Notes: a model not told the origin generated them from the sequence alone. A DNA stretch of 64,000 bases from Siniperca chuatsi (GCF_020085105.1 NC_058048.1:5324362-5388361); one strand, 5' to 3'. Counted from the first letter of the stretch, positions 52,201-62,529 are shown. Made by a program: numbers and translations.

Positions 52201-55200
52201 CCATGATGCAGCAAGTAGCAGCTTTCATTAGACCCACCCTGTCAGGTAAACACCTAATTTTTAAGCACAGGCTCGCCGTTATAAATGTGGGGGCTCCAAG
52301 GAGTCCTTACCTGCTCAGGTAGATCACACACAGTCAGCAGAGACGAGGGAACCTCGTTTTTAAAGTGTTCCCCCCAAACGGGCTTCAGGTGGAAACGAAC
52401 GGTCCAGTCCAGTTCCTCCATCTTGTTGTAGAGCCAGAACAGAGCTCTGGACCAGCTGCTGGGGGCTGCCGCCACCTCTGCACCCACCACCTGCCCCAGT
52501 GTGGTCAGCACCACCACCAGCAGCTCCTTGGTGTCCATGGACCAGTGGTGGACAGTGCCCTCTGGTGGCTGCTCCCAACACCTAGCAGAGATTTCGATAT
52601 GTGTTGAAATCAAAAGGCAGGTTACAGTTATCACTTGGAGGTGAACAGGTCGTCGTGCAAACCTGAGAGTCTGGCTGTGCAGCTGGGCCAGGACATAGAG
52701 CAGGGGAAAGGGAGAGCAGTCCAACACCCAGCGAGCAGAAGAGGCTTGTTCCTGGCTGTCCACAGACAGAGCAGTGTGGAGAAGCTGCAGACTCAGTTCT
52801 ATATCGAAGGAGCTTTGACCTGGAGGGAATACAAAGAAGCAGTTTGCAGCAGACAGGCTCAAAATGATTTCACAGTGTAAACATAAATGTGACAGGGCTC
52901 TCAGCAGACAAAACTAATATATATGTATATATAGACACTGTTTAATATTCACCTTGATACATCTATGCCATTTCTGTATTGCAATTTCTTGTCACTTATC
53001 GGCCTACATTAATGGTGATACTGGTATATCTGCAACTTATATCAGACCATATATCGGCCTTGCCAATTTGTATAACTTATTTAAATACGGTCATCTCAAC
53101 GAGATCGAGATCTCTTTTGCAAGAGAGACCTTTACCTGAGGGCAGCAGGTAGAAAGAAAAACAGACGGACATGTAGCATCGTTATCATTATTGCTCTACA
53201 TGAAAACGCATTCTTGACCTTGGAAATAGTAGTTTGACAAAATAATCTTAACTCAAGGGCGACTTATGAGACTTTTAACTACCCTTCACAGGCTTCATCA
53301 GCAAATGGAGTTTGCTCAAGTGTCATGGAGATAGGTGTAAACCACTTTAAGACAGTTTCCGTCTACAGAAAAATCAAACTGTAACCTTGTCCATGGTTTA
53401 AAGCAACCTCCAAGTCAACTGAGCAAATTTGCTGATGAAGGCTGCGAGATGTGGTTGAAAGCTCCAGAAAAAGCTAGTGAGTGGACTTTGAGTTAAGATT
53501 ATTCTGTCAAACCAACGTTGATACATGTTGAAAGAAGCTGATGACAGCCATTATAAAAACAGTAAGCTGTGATCAGGGAGGATTCTCTTCAATATCCTTT
53601 CATTAAGGCCAATATCAGCATCATATTGGTCTCGCTGCCATTGATAGCTGCATACAGTGGCTTGCGAAAGTATTCATACCCCTTGAACCTTTCCACATTT
53701 TGTCATGTTACAACCACAAACGTAAATGTAGTCTATTGGGACTTCATGTGATAGACCAACACAAAGTGGCACATAATTGTGAAGGGGAAGGAAAATGATA
53801 CATGGTTTTCAAAGTTTTTTTACAAATAAAACTCTGAAAAGTGTGGCGTGCAAATGTATTCAGCCCCCCTGACTCAATACTTTGTAGAACCGCCTTTCGC
53901 TGCAATTACAGCTGCAAGTCTTTTGGGGTATGTCTCTACCAGCTTTGCACATCTAGAGACTGAAATTTTTGCCTATTCTTCTTTGCAAAATAACTCAAGC
54001 TCAGTCAGATTGGATGGAGCATCTGAACAGCAATTTTCAAGTCTTGCCACAGATTCTCAGTGAGATTTATGTCTGGACTGTGCCTTTCTAGCACATGAAT
54101 ATGCTCTGATCTAAACCATTCAATGTTAGCTCTGGCTGTATGTTTAGGGTCGTTGTCCTGCTGGAAGGTGAACCTCCGCCCCAGTATTTTCTTCCGAGAT
54201 TGCCCTGTATTTGGCTCCATCCATCTTCCCATCAGCTCTGACCAGCTTCCCTGTCCCTGCTGAAGAAAAGCATCCCCACAGCATGATGCTGCCACGCCCG
54301 TGTTTCACCGTGGGGATGGTGTGTTCAGGGTGAAGTGCAGTGTTTTCCGCCACACACAGCGTCTTGCTTTTAGGCCAAAAACTTACATTTTGGTCTCATC
54401 TGACCAGAGCACCTTCTTCCACATGTTTGCTGTGTCCCCCACATGGCTTATGTTCAAAGCTTGGGATATTTTTTTATAACCAAACCCTGATTTAAACTTT
54501 ACCCCTGACCTGTCTGGTGTGTTCCTTGGGCTTCACGTGTTTGTTCACTAATGTTCTCTAACAAACCTCTGAGGCCTTCACAGAACAGCTGTATTTATAC
54601 TGAGATTAGATTACACACAGGTTGACTCTATTTACTAATTAAGTGACTTCTGAAGGCAATTGTTTGCACTGGATTTTATTTAGGGGTATCAGAGTAAAGG
54701 GGGCTGAATACTTTTGCAAACAGTTAAGCCTGGGAAGAGATAAATTAGCAGTTTACAAAGTTTTATAGTGTGAAAATATCACAGGACACTCACCCATAGT
54801 GGAGAGGTTAGGCAGGACGAAAATGTTCACGACCTCCTCGGGTGGCAGAAAGCTTTGCATCCTTTCTTCTCCTTCAACTGGCATGACAGGCATCATCAGC
54901 AGACCCAGACACTTAAGGAGCTGCTCTTTTTCACTGGCTGACAATGATTTGGTCTTGATCATCTCCTGTAGACACCTGCAGAGTAGACCGCTACCACTCA
55001 GAGCATCCTTTCCTTCGTCTATACTTTCCTCAGCCTCTTTATCACTCTGAGCTTCATCTTTACTTTCCCTCTGTCCTTTGAGTCCAGGCAGCTGCTGCAG
55101 GATCTTAGCCATAAGAGAGAAAGCCCCTTTATTGAAAATAGCTGAATGACAACAAGACCTCAAAGCAGCCTCCGGGTTCTGAAACGCAACTCTTGCTACT

Positions 55201-57655
55201 AAAGAGACTGCTGTGTTCAGGTTGCCCTGCGACGCCGCTGCTGATGCCCCACCCCCTTGGATGATGCAGTTGAAGGCCATGTTGAGCTCCTGTTCAAACC
55301 CGTCAGTCACAGCAGAGGGGACGGAGCACCCAAAGAACCCCCTGCTGGAGAGTCGCAACATGGCAGTCAACGCTTTGTTCTTGTCTTTTAGGGAAAGCGC
55401 AGAGAAAATGTCTGCAATGATTTTCATCAGCTTCCTGCACTGGCTCACATTTGTGCTCTCACTGTGGAGTTTACTCATAAGGGTGGAGGTCAGTTTGATC
55501 AGTGTGTCGTACTGCTGGAAGGCTGCTTGGTTCTTTTCCAGGCAGGCCATCCAGTGCTCATCACAGGCAGACCAACTCTTCTCACTGGCAAATAACACCG
55601 CAAAGTTCTGATAGTCGTCCAGGCGGTGACTGATGATGATCGTGGTGACCCTCGCGTTCACCTCGGGGGTGCTCTCTGTAGCAGGGAAAGCCAGTGACTC
55701 CAGCAAACCTCTGAGCATATTCCTCTCAGTCTCGTGTTCATCCATTTCAGTCATAGTTTCAGCCACTTCTGCTTTCTGTAGAGCTGTCAGGACTCTCTGG
55801 ACACTTTGTTCTAGTTTGAATGCTGAGTAGCTGGGATCAGAGCTGTTAACCACTTTCAGGAGCCCACTGTTTTGCCAAAACTGCGCAAGTTCTGTTATAA
55901 TCTTCAAGGCTTCACCAAGCTTCATCCTGCTGGGGTGAAAGTGAAATGGTGTGTGAGAAGCACGTAGGTCTCTCTGAGCCTCCCGAATAAGTTCAGGACT
56001 CAGTTTCTCATCATTCTTTTCTCTGATGCTGATGACTTTAGACAGGATGTGCATCTTCTCTTTGGTTGGAAGTACGACAGCTTGGTCTATTAGGAAGGCT
56101 GTGTAAACAGCATCAAGAGAAATGGAGAGGGCCAGCAGGCAAAGATCTGTTGTAGATATGTGATCTTTTATGTCTTTAAGTGCATGAAGGACAATGTGGA
56201 GGACATCAGCGGTTGGCGACGATGCTGGTAGATCTGACGTGTCTAGCTTTAACCTCTTGGCAGCCTGAGGGGTCAGACTGGAAGACTTGGAGGAGAGACG
56301 AGCAAACTGTCTAGCAAACACCGTCTCTATGTTATCCTCTCCTCCCGCTTTCTGCTCATCTCGGCCTTTCCACAGCTCCCACCACACCTCCAGAAAAAGT
56401 CGGACATCGTCCTCTGTAGTAGGGCTGCTCCTCACATGTTGCACTAGCCTTTCAAGCTCAGTACAGATCTGAGATTGAGGAAGATACAAGAGGAAACGGG
56501 CAAATGTCTGAGCAGCTGCCATCGACTTCACCACTTCCAGCAGGACAACATGGTTGACCTCAGGGAGGCCGTTCTGGAGGGGGAAGAAAGGGTTCTCCCT
56601 CCAGGCCATCTCTGCGTCTTCTCCAGTCTCTCTGCACAACAGCTTCAGCCACACAACACAAACTAATTTCTTTATCCAGGTGACAGCCGTTTCGGTGGGA
56701 TGTGCACTGAGTTCATCTTGTCTGCAGAGTTCTCTGACTGCCTCCAGGACCGGATGTCCCACCCTGCTCCAGTCCGCTTTCTGAAGGGAGGACAGGGAGG
56801 AGGGGAGACACAGCTTATCAGCCAGGAGGAAAGCACCCTGAAGAACGGCCGAATCTGAAAGCACAAGAGAGCAGGAGTCAATATTAGCAATATTTCAGTA
56901 ATTCAAAGAAATAGCATACAAGAATAGCAATGCACTGCCAACTAACCAATTAACTTTGTTAGCTACCACAGATAAGAGGAGGACAGGAGTCTAAACCCAA
57001 GTAGGACTGCAACTAACAATTTTTCATTACCAATTCATTAGCAGGTTATTGTCTAATGGCTTTATCTATAAAATGTCATAAAATAGTGATAAATACCTGT
57101 TATAATTTCTCAGAGCCTAAGGTGGCATCTTCAAAAAGATATTCAATTTACTATCATATGTACAAAATAGGATAGTGTATTCCTTAAATAAGAACAGGAA
57201 TGAAAGCAGCAAATCCTCAGATATAACAAGCTGAAATCAGAGTATTTTTTTGCTTGTAAAATGACTGAAAAGTAATTTTCTGTCGTTTGACTAAGCAATT
57301 AATAAATAAACGTTTACCATAACTGCTATAAAAAAAAAAATCTGGTTTAGCGTTGTTTTCTAATCTGTGGTAGAACACGTCTTTCCTGTCATTCTTGCAA
57401 CCAGCCCGGAAGTGAACAGTATAAACTCTTTGTTAAAGCTGGCACTTTTTGCATTTACTTATGTTTCGCGAATTTTGGAAAGTTTCATCTAACCTAGAAC
57501 CGAAAAACAGACTCCAGCATTGCTGATAAACAGGGCATCTTAAAAATAAAAGACTTTTCAATTAACTGTAGTGTCATATTTTCCATATAAGAAAGGGAGA
57601 CGTGTTTCAGAACTATATTATACAAAAATGTACCTTTATTCATCATCGGTGTCAT
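49207..57655 (-). CDS. gemin4: Gem-associated protein 4 (Gemin4)
   Basis: Subunit of the SMN complex, which assembles Sm proteins onto snRNAs in cytoplasm and nuclear gems, working with Gemin3/DDX20. Coding exons, in transcript order: 57655-57634, 56854-54794, 52819-52663, 52581-52311, 50564-49836, 49428-49207. Phases all join, giving about 1153 residues (human 1058). Family-matching stretches: [57 protein letters not shown], and the end LQQKIAQL. The large second exon holds 687 codons. Extra length comes partly from two low-complexity acidic/Ser-rich inserts: near 55040-55070, and near 49900-50090 before [16 protein letters not shown]. The first exon (MTPMMNK) is short and less certain. Introns hold a Tc1 remnant and MITEs. 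It is tail-to-tail with tlcd3a. Confidence 0.93.
49785..49834. repeat. Triplet microsatellite against a gemin4 splice donor
   Basis: (GAT)n then (AAT)n on the plus strand; on the gene strand the donor itself reads CAG|GTATTATTATT, so intron position +3 onward is repeat. About 48 bp long. Confidence 0.93.
50565..52310 (-). other. gemin4 intron with repeat fragments
   Basis: No coding content. It holds a fragment of the GATTAATC-type repeat at about 51079-51200 and a (CATC)n run at about 51304-51325 followed by a TTATCCTCGAGGGTCGCGG block, typical of the end of a dispersed fish repeat. Confidence 0.5.
53211..53513. repeat. Palindromic MITE-like repeat, copy B (gemin4 intron)
   Basis: Left end TTCTTGACCTTGGAAATAGT with TTGACAAAATAATCTTAACT; right end TTGAGTTAAGATTATTCTGT with CAAACC is its inverted counterpart. 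The interior has GGCTTCATCAGCAAATGGAG and its inverse GCAAATTTGCTGATGAAGGC. It sits beside the Tc1 remnant in the same intron. Confidence 0.75.
53655..54724 (-). mobile_element. Internally deleted Tc1/mariner-type transposon in a gemin4 intron
   Basis: The left end CAGTGGCTTGCGAAAGTATT starts directly after a TA (53653-53654), the target used by Tc1 elements. The right end is GAATACTTTTGCAAACAG near 54706-54724. The minus strand keeps part of the DDE transposase: [20 protein letters not shown] and [13 protein letters not shown] in the reading frame 54295-54005, with the catalytic Asp and Glu regions visible. The N-terminal DNA-binding half is mostly gone: plus-strand sequence jumps from CCCCACATGGCTT (about 54450) to ATGTTCAAAGCTTGGGATAT. 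Length is about 1.07 kb against about 1.5-1.6 kb for full copies, from memory. Frame breaks and the shortened right end make it inactive. Confidence 0.88.
57003..57300. repeat. Teleost palindromic repeat fragment in gemin4 intron 1
   Basis: It begins AGGACTGCAACTAACAATTT and contains AAAATGTCATAAAATAGTGA and CTAAGGTGGCATCTTCAAAA, the characteristic words of the family at 8637-8985 and 34830-35165. No ORF. Confidence 0.55.
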
Positions 57656-59183
57656 AGCTGCTGAATGTAGCTAACTGCAGGTAAGACAGTTTGCTAATTT
57701 GAACCGGTTTTCAAATCCCGTTGAGATGTTCCGCAGCGCGTCTGTCAGAAGAGTCTGTCCGCGGCATCACGAGTTACCGCAGTGTAGCCTGTCGGACAGA
57801 CACGGAGCTTCGACATGAAGCGCTTTTCACGCGTTTTCAGCAGGTTTGCAGCAGCATGTCACCAATTTCGTAAACAGCGCTTCCGCTGTTCCGCATCAGC
57901 GCGTGGAAAGACAAGAGGGGCCCGCTGCCCTCGGGTGTCCAGACGCCTTCACAGCGCCCCCACAGGACGAAGCCAGTACTGCAGATTTTCCGGCGTAAAA
58001 ACGGAACCCGCCTTTTAAATAATGCTCCTCCCATGATGAATTGTCATTAAATGTTTTTGGAGCTGTAATAAGGAAATTTGTTCCTTTTCATTGCTTACCT
58101 GATTGTATGTGTAACATGGCATAGCATGGTACATGGTATAGCATAGGAATGAATGAATAATTATGTTTAGGACACAGACACTCATTGTAGGCTGTCGTTT
58201 AAAATATTACAGTTTCGTATCATATGTTGTAAACATTTCTACGGAGCCCCCTGAAGGCCACGGCGAGAACTGTTTTGAGGACTACTCTTGCGTTCCCTCG
58301 CGATACTTTTCTTCTTCCATTCCCTCTGAGCCACATGTCTGTTTCCGCTCAGCTACAGTAGATCAGCTCTCTGAACTTTACTTTGAACTGGGCATTGAGT
58401 ATGCTGATGTAGTTCTACTGCTCAATAGGCATGCATGGTTATGTAATTAGTGAAAGTGCAATTAAATGAATTCTTAGATCAAGAGGTCTCTGCAGGAGAA
58501 AGCAGTGCGGGGATCTGCAGGATGCTGTCAGGTTCACTCGTGAACAGTTGCTGGACTCTGTACTGGACTGGACCCCAGAGGGTTTCACTGAGGAAGAGGA
58601 GACGTCTCCAGAGGAGGAGTTACAGATGTGCAGCTGAATCTACCTCATAAAGCTAATGTGCTGAATTTGCATGAGTCACAAAAAGCAACAAACAAGACGG
58701 CGACTGAAACGCTGCAAACAGAGTCTGTGGTTCTGTCGCAGAAAGAGCAGACAGCACTGAACCACCTGCAGAGACGCATCAGGAACCTGGAAAGCTTTCG
58801 GTGTTTCTGCACAGGCTCCTCTGTTCTTTGCATCAAACAGATTAAAGGAACCTTCAGTGCTGAAACAGGTTTTGGTAGAAGGCCTGTTGCCTTATACATA
58901 CAGCTCCTACCCAGAGGTTTGATAATGTTCTGATAACTTCTTTGCATGGACATCATATAAGGTGAGGTGTCCATTAACAAAGCACTAACTTGAGAATCTC
59001 CACACTAGCTTCCATTCCAAACGGACATGTGGCTCAGAGGGAACGGAAGAGTAGTCCTCAAAACAGTTCTCGCCGTGACCTTTAGGGGGCTCCGTACATT
59101 TCTAAATGTTGTGTCAGTGATATTGTATCTGCCTAACACGTGATGCGAGAGCCATGCAAAGGCAGTTTTTTTTCCTGTCAAAT
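57656..59183. other. Divergent intergenic region between gemin4 and tapbp
   Basis: The first 350 bp are GC- and CpG-rich and probably the gemin4 promoter and 5' UTR (minus strand). The rest holds the inverted repeat listed at 58231-59111. The plus-strand ORFs here (58163-58450, 58450-58650, 58628-58933) do not form a credible host gene. Confidence 0.55.
58231..59111. repeat. Inverted-repeat element upstream of tapbp
   Basis: The left arm (58231-58351) contains ACGGAGCCCCCTGAAGGCCA and GCGAGAACTGTTTTGAGGAC; the right arm (about 59023-59111) is its reverse complement with few changes. The right arm lacks 27-29 bases present on the left, exactly between two TTCCCTC words, the mark of a slippage deletion. 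Between the arms one frame reads QLSELYFELGIEYADVVLLL, which reminds me of the N-terminal helix-turn-helix of integrase-like transposases in fish; this is weak. It is probably a decayed foldback or DNA element. Confidence 0.65.
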
Positions 59184-59193
59184 GAAAGTGAAA
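59184..59193 (+). promoter_or_regulatory. ISRE/IRF-type element of tapbp
   Basis: GAAAGTGAAA fits the GAAANNGAAA core bound by interferon regulatory factors and STAT1/2-IRF9. It ends 72 bp before the tapbp ATG. Tapasin genes of mammals are interferon-inducible, so the placement makes sense; function here is inferred. Confidence 0.6.
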
Positions 59194-59265
59194 GTATCCC
59201 GTCAACTGTGAGCAACTCAGTGTGGTGCTCGAGCAACAAGGAGGGATTTCTACCAAATAATAACC

Positions 59266-62200
59266 ATGGATCCAATCTTAAAGTTACTTATTTACTTGTA
59301 TCTATGTGCAGGTAAGTTACTGTCTTCAGCTTTGTTACAGATGGTGCATGGTGGCCTAAGTGTTTTAACCCATAAGACATGAATGAAATGACCTCTATGC
59401 TACACTGTACTGTAATATACTACAGCATACTATATGTTAGCTGACTGTACTGATGCTTTGTGTGTCTCTCAGGTGTGCAGTGTGTCCATCAGATGCCATG
59501 GCTGCCCTGTCAGTTCACCGATGAACACGTGTTTGTGAATAATGAGGGTCACACTGAGACTCAGCACATCCACAGAGAGGCTATGCTGCAGTTTGGTCAA
59601 AAAGGAGACGCTCCTGTTAACCCACATGCCATCACTTTCCTGGTCACCGGTAAGACCTCTAGCCTGAAGGACTAACAGACTGAAAACTACTGTATTCTGT
59701 TGTATTCTATTCTGTTCTAGGATCTAAGCTGGACCTGCGGCGGTACGTAGAGGGAGTGGAAGCCGAGCAGTTGGAGTGTGAGCTGCGTAGGTACAGTACA
59801 GAGGGCATCCATGTCCGCTGGCCAGTCAAGGGGGCCCAAGAGTACAACCGCTGGTTCAGCTGCACCCTCAAACACACCAAGGGCCTGTTCACTGTCACCG
59901 GCTTCCTCAGACACCCATCTGACCAACCCCCCTCAGGACAGCAGGACTACCGCAGCTGGCCGGCTATCGGGGACAGAGAGATACTCACCACAACAGGTAA
60001 CGCTCACCAAAAGTCTGTGTTCATTTGGTACTCTAAGCTTAATATCAGTCCCATATCTAAGTTGAATCCCAGTCTGTGCTCATGTCTAAGAACTAAAATG
60101 TATCTCTGTCTGCCTCTGTCTTGTCACGTCTGTTTCCATAGTTGTCATGGTCATTAAAACACAATCTCCATCAGTGAAAGCAGGCCTGGGGTCCCAACTA
60201 AAGCTCCCCTGCCAGTTTGCTGTTGACCACCAAAGACCAGACGTCACTGTGGAGTGGCACTGGCAACGTCGTGGGGAGAGAATCGCACTCTTCAGCCATG
60301 CCAGCCGCTCAGGGAAGACCGAGGGGACCGGTGTTGGGCTGAAGAGCCTCGCAGGCGGGGATGCTTCCTATACCCTCCCCTTCGTCAAGATGAGCAGTGA
60401 GGGGACGTACATCTGTTCAGTGTCAGTGACTCCGCTGTTTGCCAGTCTGGATATCAGTCTGCAAATCGAAGGTGAGGAAGAGTCAGAGAGAGGATACTAG
60501 TATCAAATGTCAGGGTAAACTGATGTATGGGGTTATTAATAGTCTTACTTTGACAAACTTACTAGCTTTTTTTGGAGCTTTTAACAGCATCTCACGGGCT
60601 TCATCAGTGGATGGAGTTTGCTCAGCTGTCCTGTAGTGTTTGACACTCGATCCAAAGTGAATCTTGACTTGAGATTCATTTTGTCAGACTACTATTTCCA
60701 AGCTAAATATTATTATTATCATCATTATTAGTAGTAGTAGTAATACTAGTAGTTGTAGTAATAGATGTAACAGTAGGAGTAGTTGTAGTAAATTAGTGCA
60801 AATAGTTGTGGATTGTGTAGTAACAGTAGTAGCATTACTGTCAGTGGTGGTACTGCTACACTACTGCTAATTGGAGTAGTAGTCAAGTATATGACTGAAT
60901 CAGATTGGGGACGTTTTGGGAAATACACTTATTCGCTGTCTTGCCAAAAGCTAAATGAGAAGATTGACACCACGCTCATGTCTGTACAGTAAATATGAAA
61001 CTCCATCCAGGAGACGCTTAGCTTAGCTTAGCATAAAGACTGAAAACAAGGGGAAACAGCTAGCCTGATTCTGGGGGAGGTTATGTGCGTCTAAACGTCA
61101 CAGCTCGCACAACAGCGGAGTGAGGGGAGGGGTCAGTGCAAACACGTCTGTAATAACAGCAGGACAGAGAGGTTTTTAAACAGCAGAGGCTGCAGCTACA
61201 AAACATTGGGAAAATAATTTTAGAAGAGAGCTTTGGTGAATTTTGTTATGAGAGTGGTGTCAGTCCTTTCATCTAACTCTAGAAGCAAGAAAGAAAATGA
61301 GCGTATTTCCCTAACATGTCAAGCTATTCTTTTAATAGGGCTCGATTAACTGATTAGTCAGTTACTCTATAAAATGTCAGAACATAGTGAAAAACACCCA
61401 TCATAACAGAAATCTCTTAACTCTTCATTTAATTTTACTCTCCTGTCCTCAGAGGCTCCCCGCGTCTCCCTCAACATTGGCCCCGCTCTCTCACTGCAGG
61501 AGGGAGCCGAGCAGAAGGTTATTTGTGAGGCAGAGAGCTACTACCCTCTGGATGTGGGGATAGTTTGGTACGAGCAGGACCCGGCAGTGTCAGGCCAGAG
61601 GGTGGGCGCTCCTCTCCCCAAGGAGCTCCAGAACGTTCTGCTGTCCAGCCACAAGCACAACCAGGACAAGACGTACTCGCTGTCGGCTTTCTTCTACCTC
61701 AAGGCTTCACTCAGGAACTCGGGGAGACAGTTTACATGCAGCGTCTCCCATCAGTCCCTGAGAGTGCCCATCAAAAAGAGCTTCATCCTGACTGTTGAAG
61801 GTGCGTGGAGGATACCAAGTCACACTGATTGCACTGCAGTACAGCGAGCTTCCACACGGTGGCAGCAGAGGAACATACCTGACACCTAATGTCACGTTTG
61901 TCTGTTTTCTCTGCTCAGAGCCAGGCAGCTGGATGTTTACCCTCACTGTTGGCTTCATTGTGGTCACACTGCTGGGCATCCTGTATGTGATGCTGCCCTA
62001 CCTGCACTCAGGTGAGTGTGGAGACCCTCATACAAGCAGGCTGATGAAAGGACGCGTGAACATGATGGGAGTGAGGAGTGTTAGAAATGAGCCCAAGCTT
62101 CTGTCATAATAAGAAATAGTTTGATTTAAACACACTAGCTTCAAAAGGAACATTACAGAATGTATAAGAAGGGTTCATTAGAGGTATCGCTCTCACCACT

Positions 62201-62443
62201 ACAATCACGGCATGTATAGTGCAGGGAAATTACAGACAGCGCTAAATCATCAGTAACCACTGTGCTTATATCATTCTGACACATGAAGTGTTGATGCCTG
62301 AAAGAGTGATTATCATTTATTTTCTCCACAGCAAGAAAACACTCAGTGCAGGTAAGATGATACGAAAACAAAATTATTGTCCCCTTCATCTTAACTGTTT
62401 TGACTGAACCGTTGCCAACGATACATACCAATATTTAATCTGC

Positions 62444-62506
<63 letters not shown>

Positions 62507-62529
62507 CTGAGCAGAAGAAACCATACTGA
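59266..62529 (+). CDS. tapbp: Tapasin (TAP-binding protein)
   Basis: ER membrane chaperone that edits peptide loading of MHC class I and, in mammals, bridges class I to TAP and ERp57. Exons: 59266-59311, 59473-59649, 59721-59996, 60142-60471, 61453-61800, 61919-62011, 62332-62351, 62515-62529; all phase-1 joins except the last (phase 0), giving 434 residues (human 448). A signal peptide covers about 1-19. The N-terminal domain has Cys28, Cys94 and Cys122, the last at the place of human Cys95 that binds ERp57. The Ig V-like domain is exon 4 (Cys190-Cys258), the Ig C1 domain is exon 5 (Cys301-Cys372), and the membrane helix is about 398-418. The tail ends VQKKPY, a KKxx ER-retrieval motif. The alternative, tapasin-related TAPBPL, normally lacks that cysteine and KKxx. 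The start context is good (ACCATGG). The membrane helix has no lysine. Confidence 0.92.
60545..60703. repeat. Palindromic MITE-like repeat, copy C (tapbp intron, shortened)
   Basis: Reading the opposite way to copy B, it contains ACTAGCTTTTTTTGGAGCTT, GGGCTTCATCAGTGGATGGA and, at its end, TTTGTCAGACTACTATTTCC. It is about half the length of copy B. The sequence after it (about 60708-60865) is an AGT/ATT-rich low-complexity tract. Confidence 0.65.
60903..61336. repeat. Inverted-repeat element in tapbp intron 4, relative of 28481-29121
   Basis: The left arm carries TTTTGGGAAATACACTTATT, CATGTCTGTACAGTAAATAT and GCTTAGCTTAGCTTAGCATA. The right end (GAAAATGAGCGTATTTCCCT ... ATTCTTTTAA) is the inverted counterpart. 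No ORF. Confidence 0.65.
62446..62505. repeat. (GT)n microsatellite directly before the last tapbp exon
   Basis: About 28 GT units end roughly 10 bp before the acceptor of the 15-base terminal coding exon at 62515, so the tract takes the place of the usual polypyrimidine stretch. Confidence 0.95.

Noticed and set aside
57815-58018. 67-codon Arg-rich plus-strand frame
   Set aside because: It lies in the CpG-rich gemin4 promoter region, where GC-rich frames stay open by chance.
58163-58933. A separate small gene between gemin4 and tapbp
   Set aside because: The frames are short, lack matching splice sites and lie inside an inverted-repeat element.
59266-62529. Assignment to TAPBPL (tapasin-related)
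   Set aside because: The KKxx tail and the ERp57-type cysteine fit tapasin better, although the lysine-free helix is TAPBPL-like.
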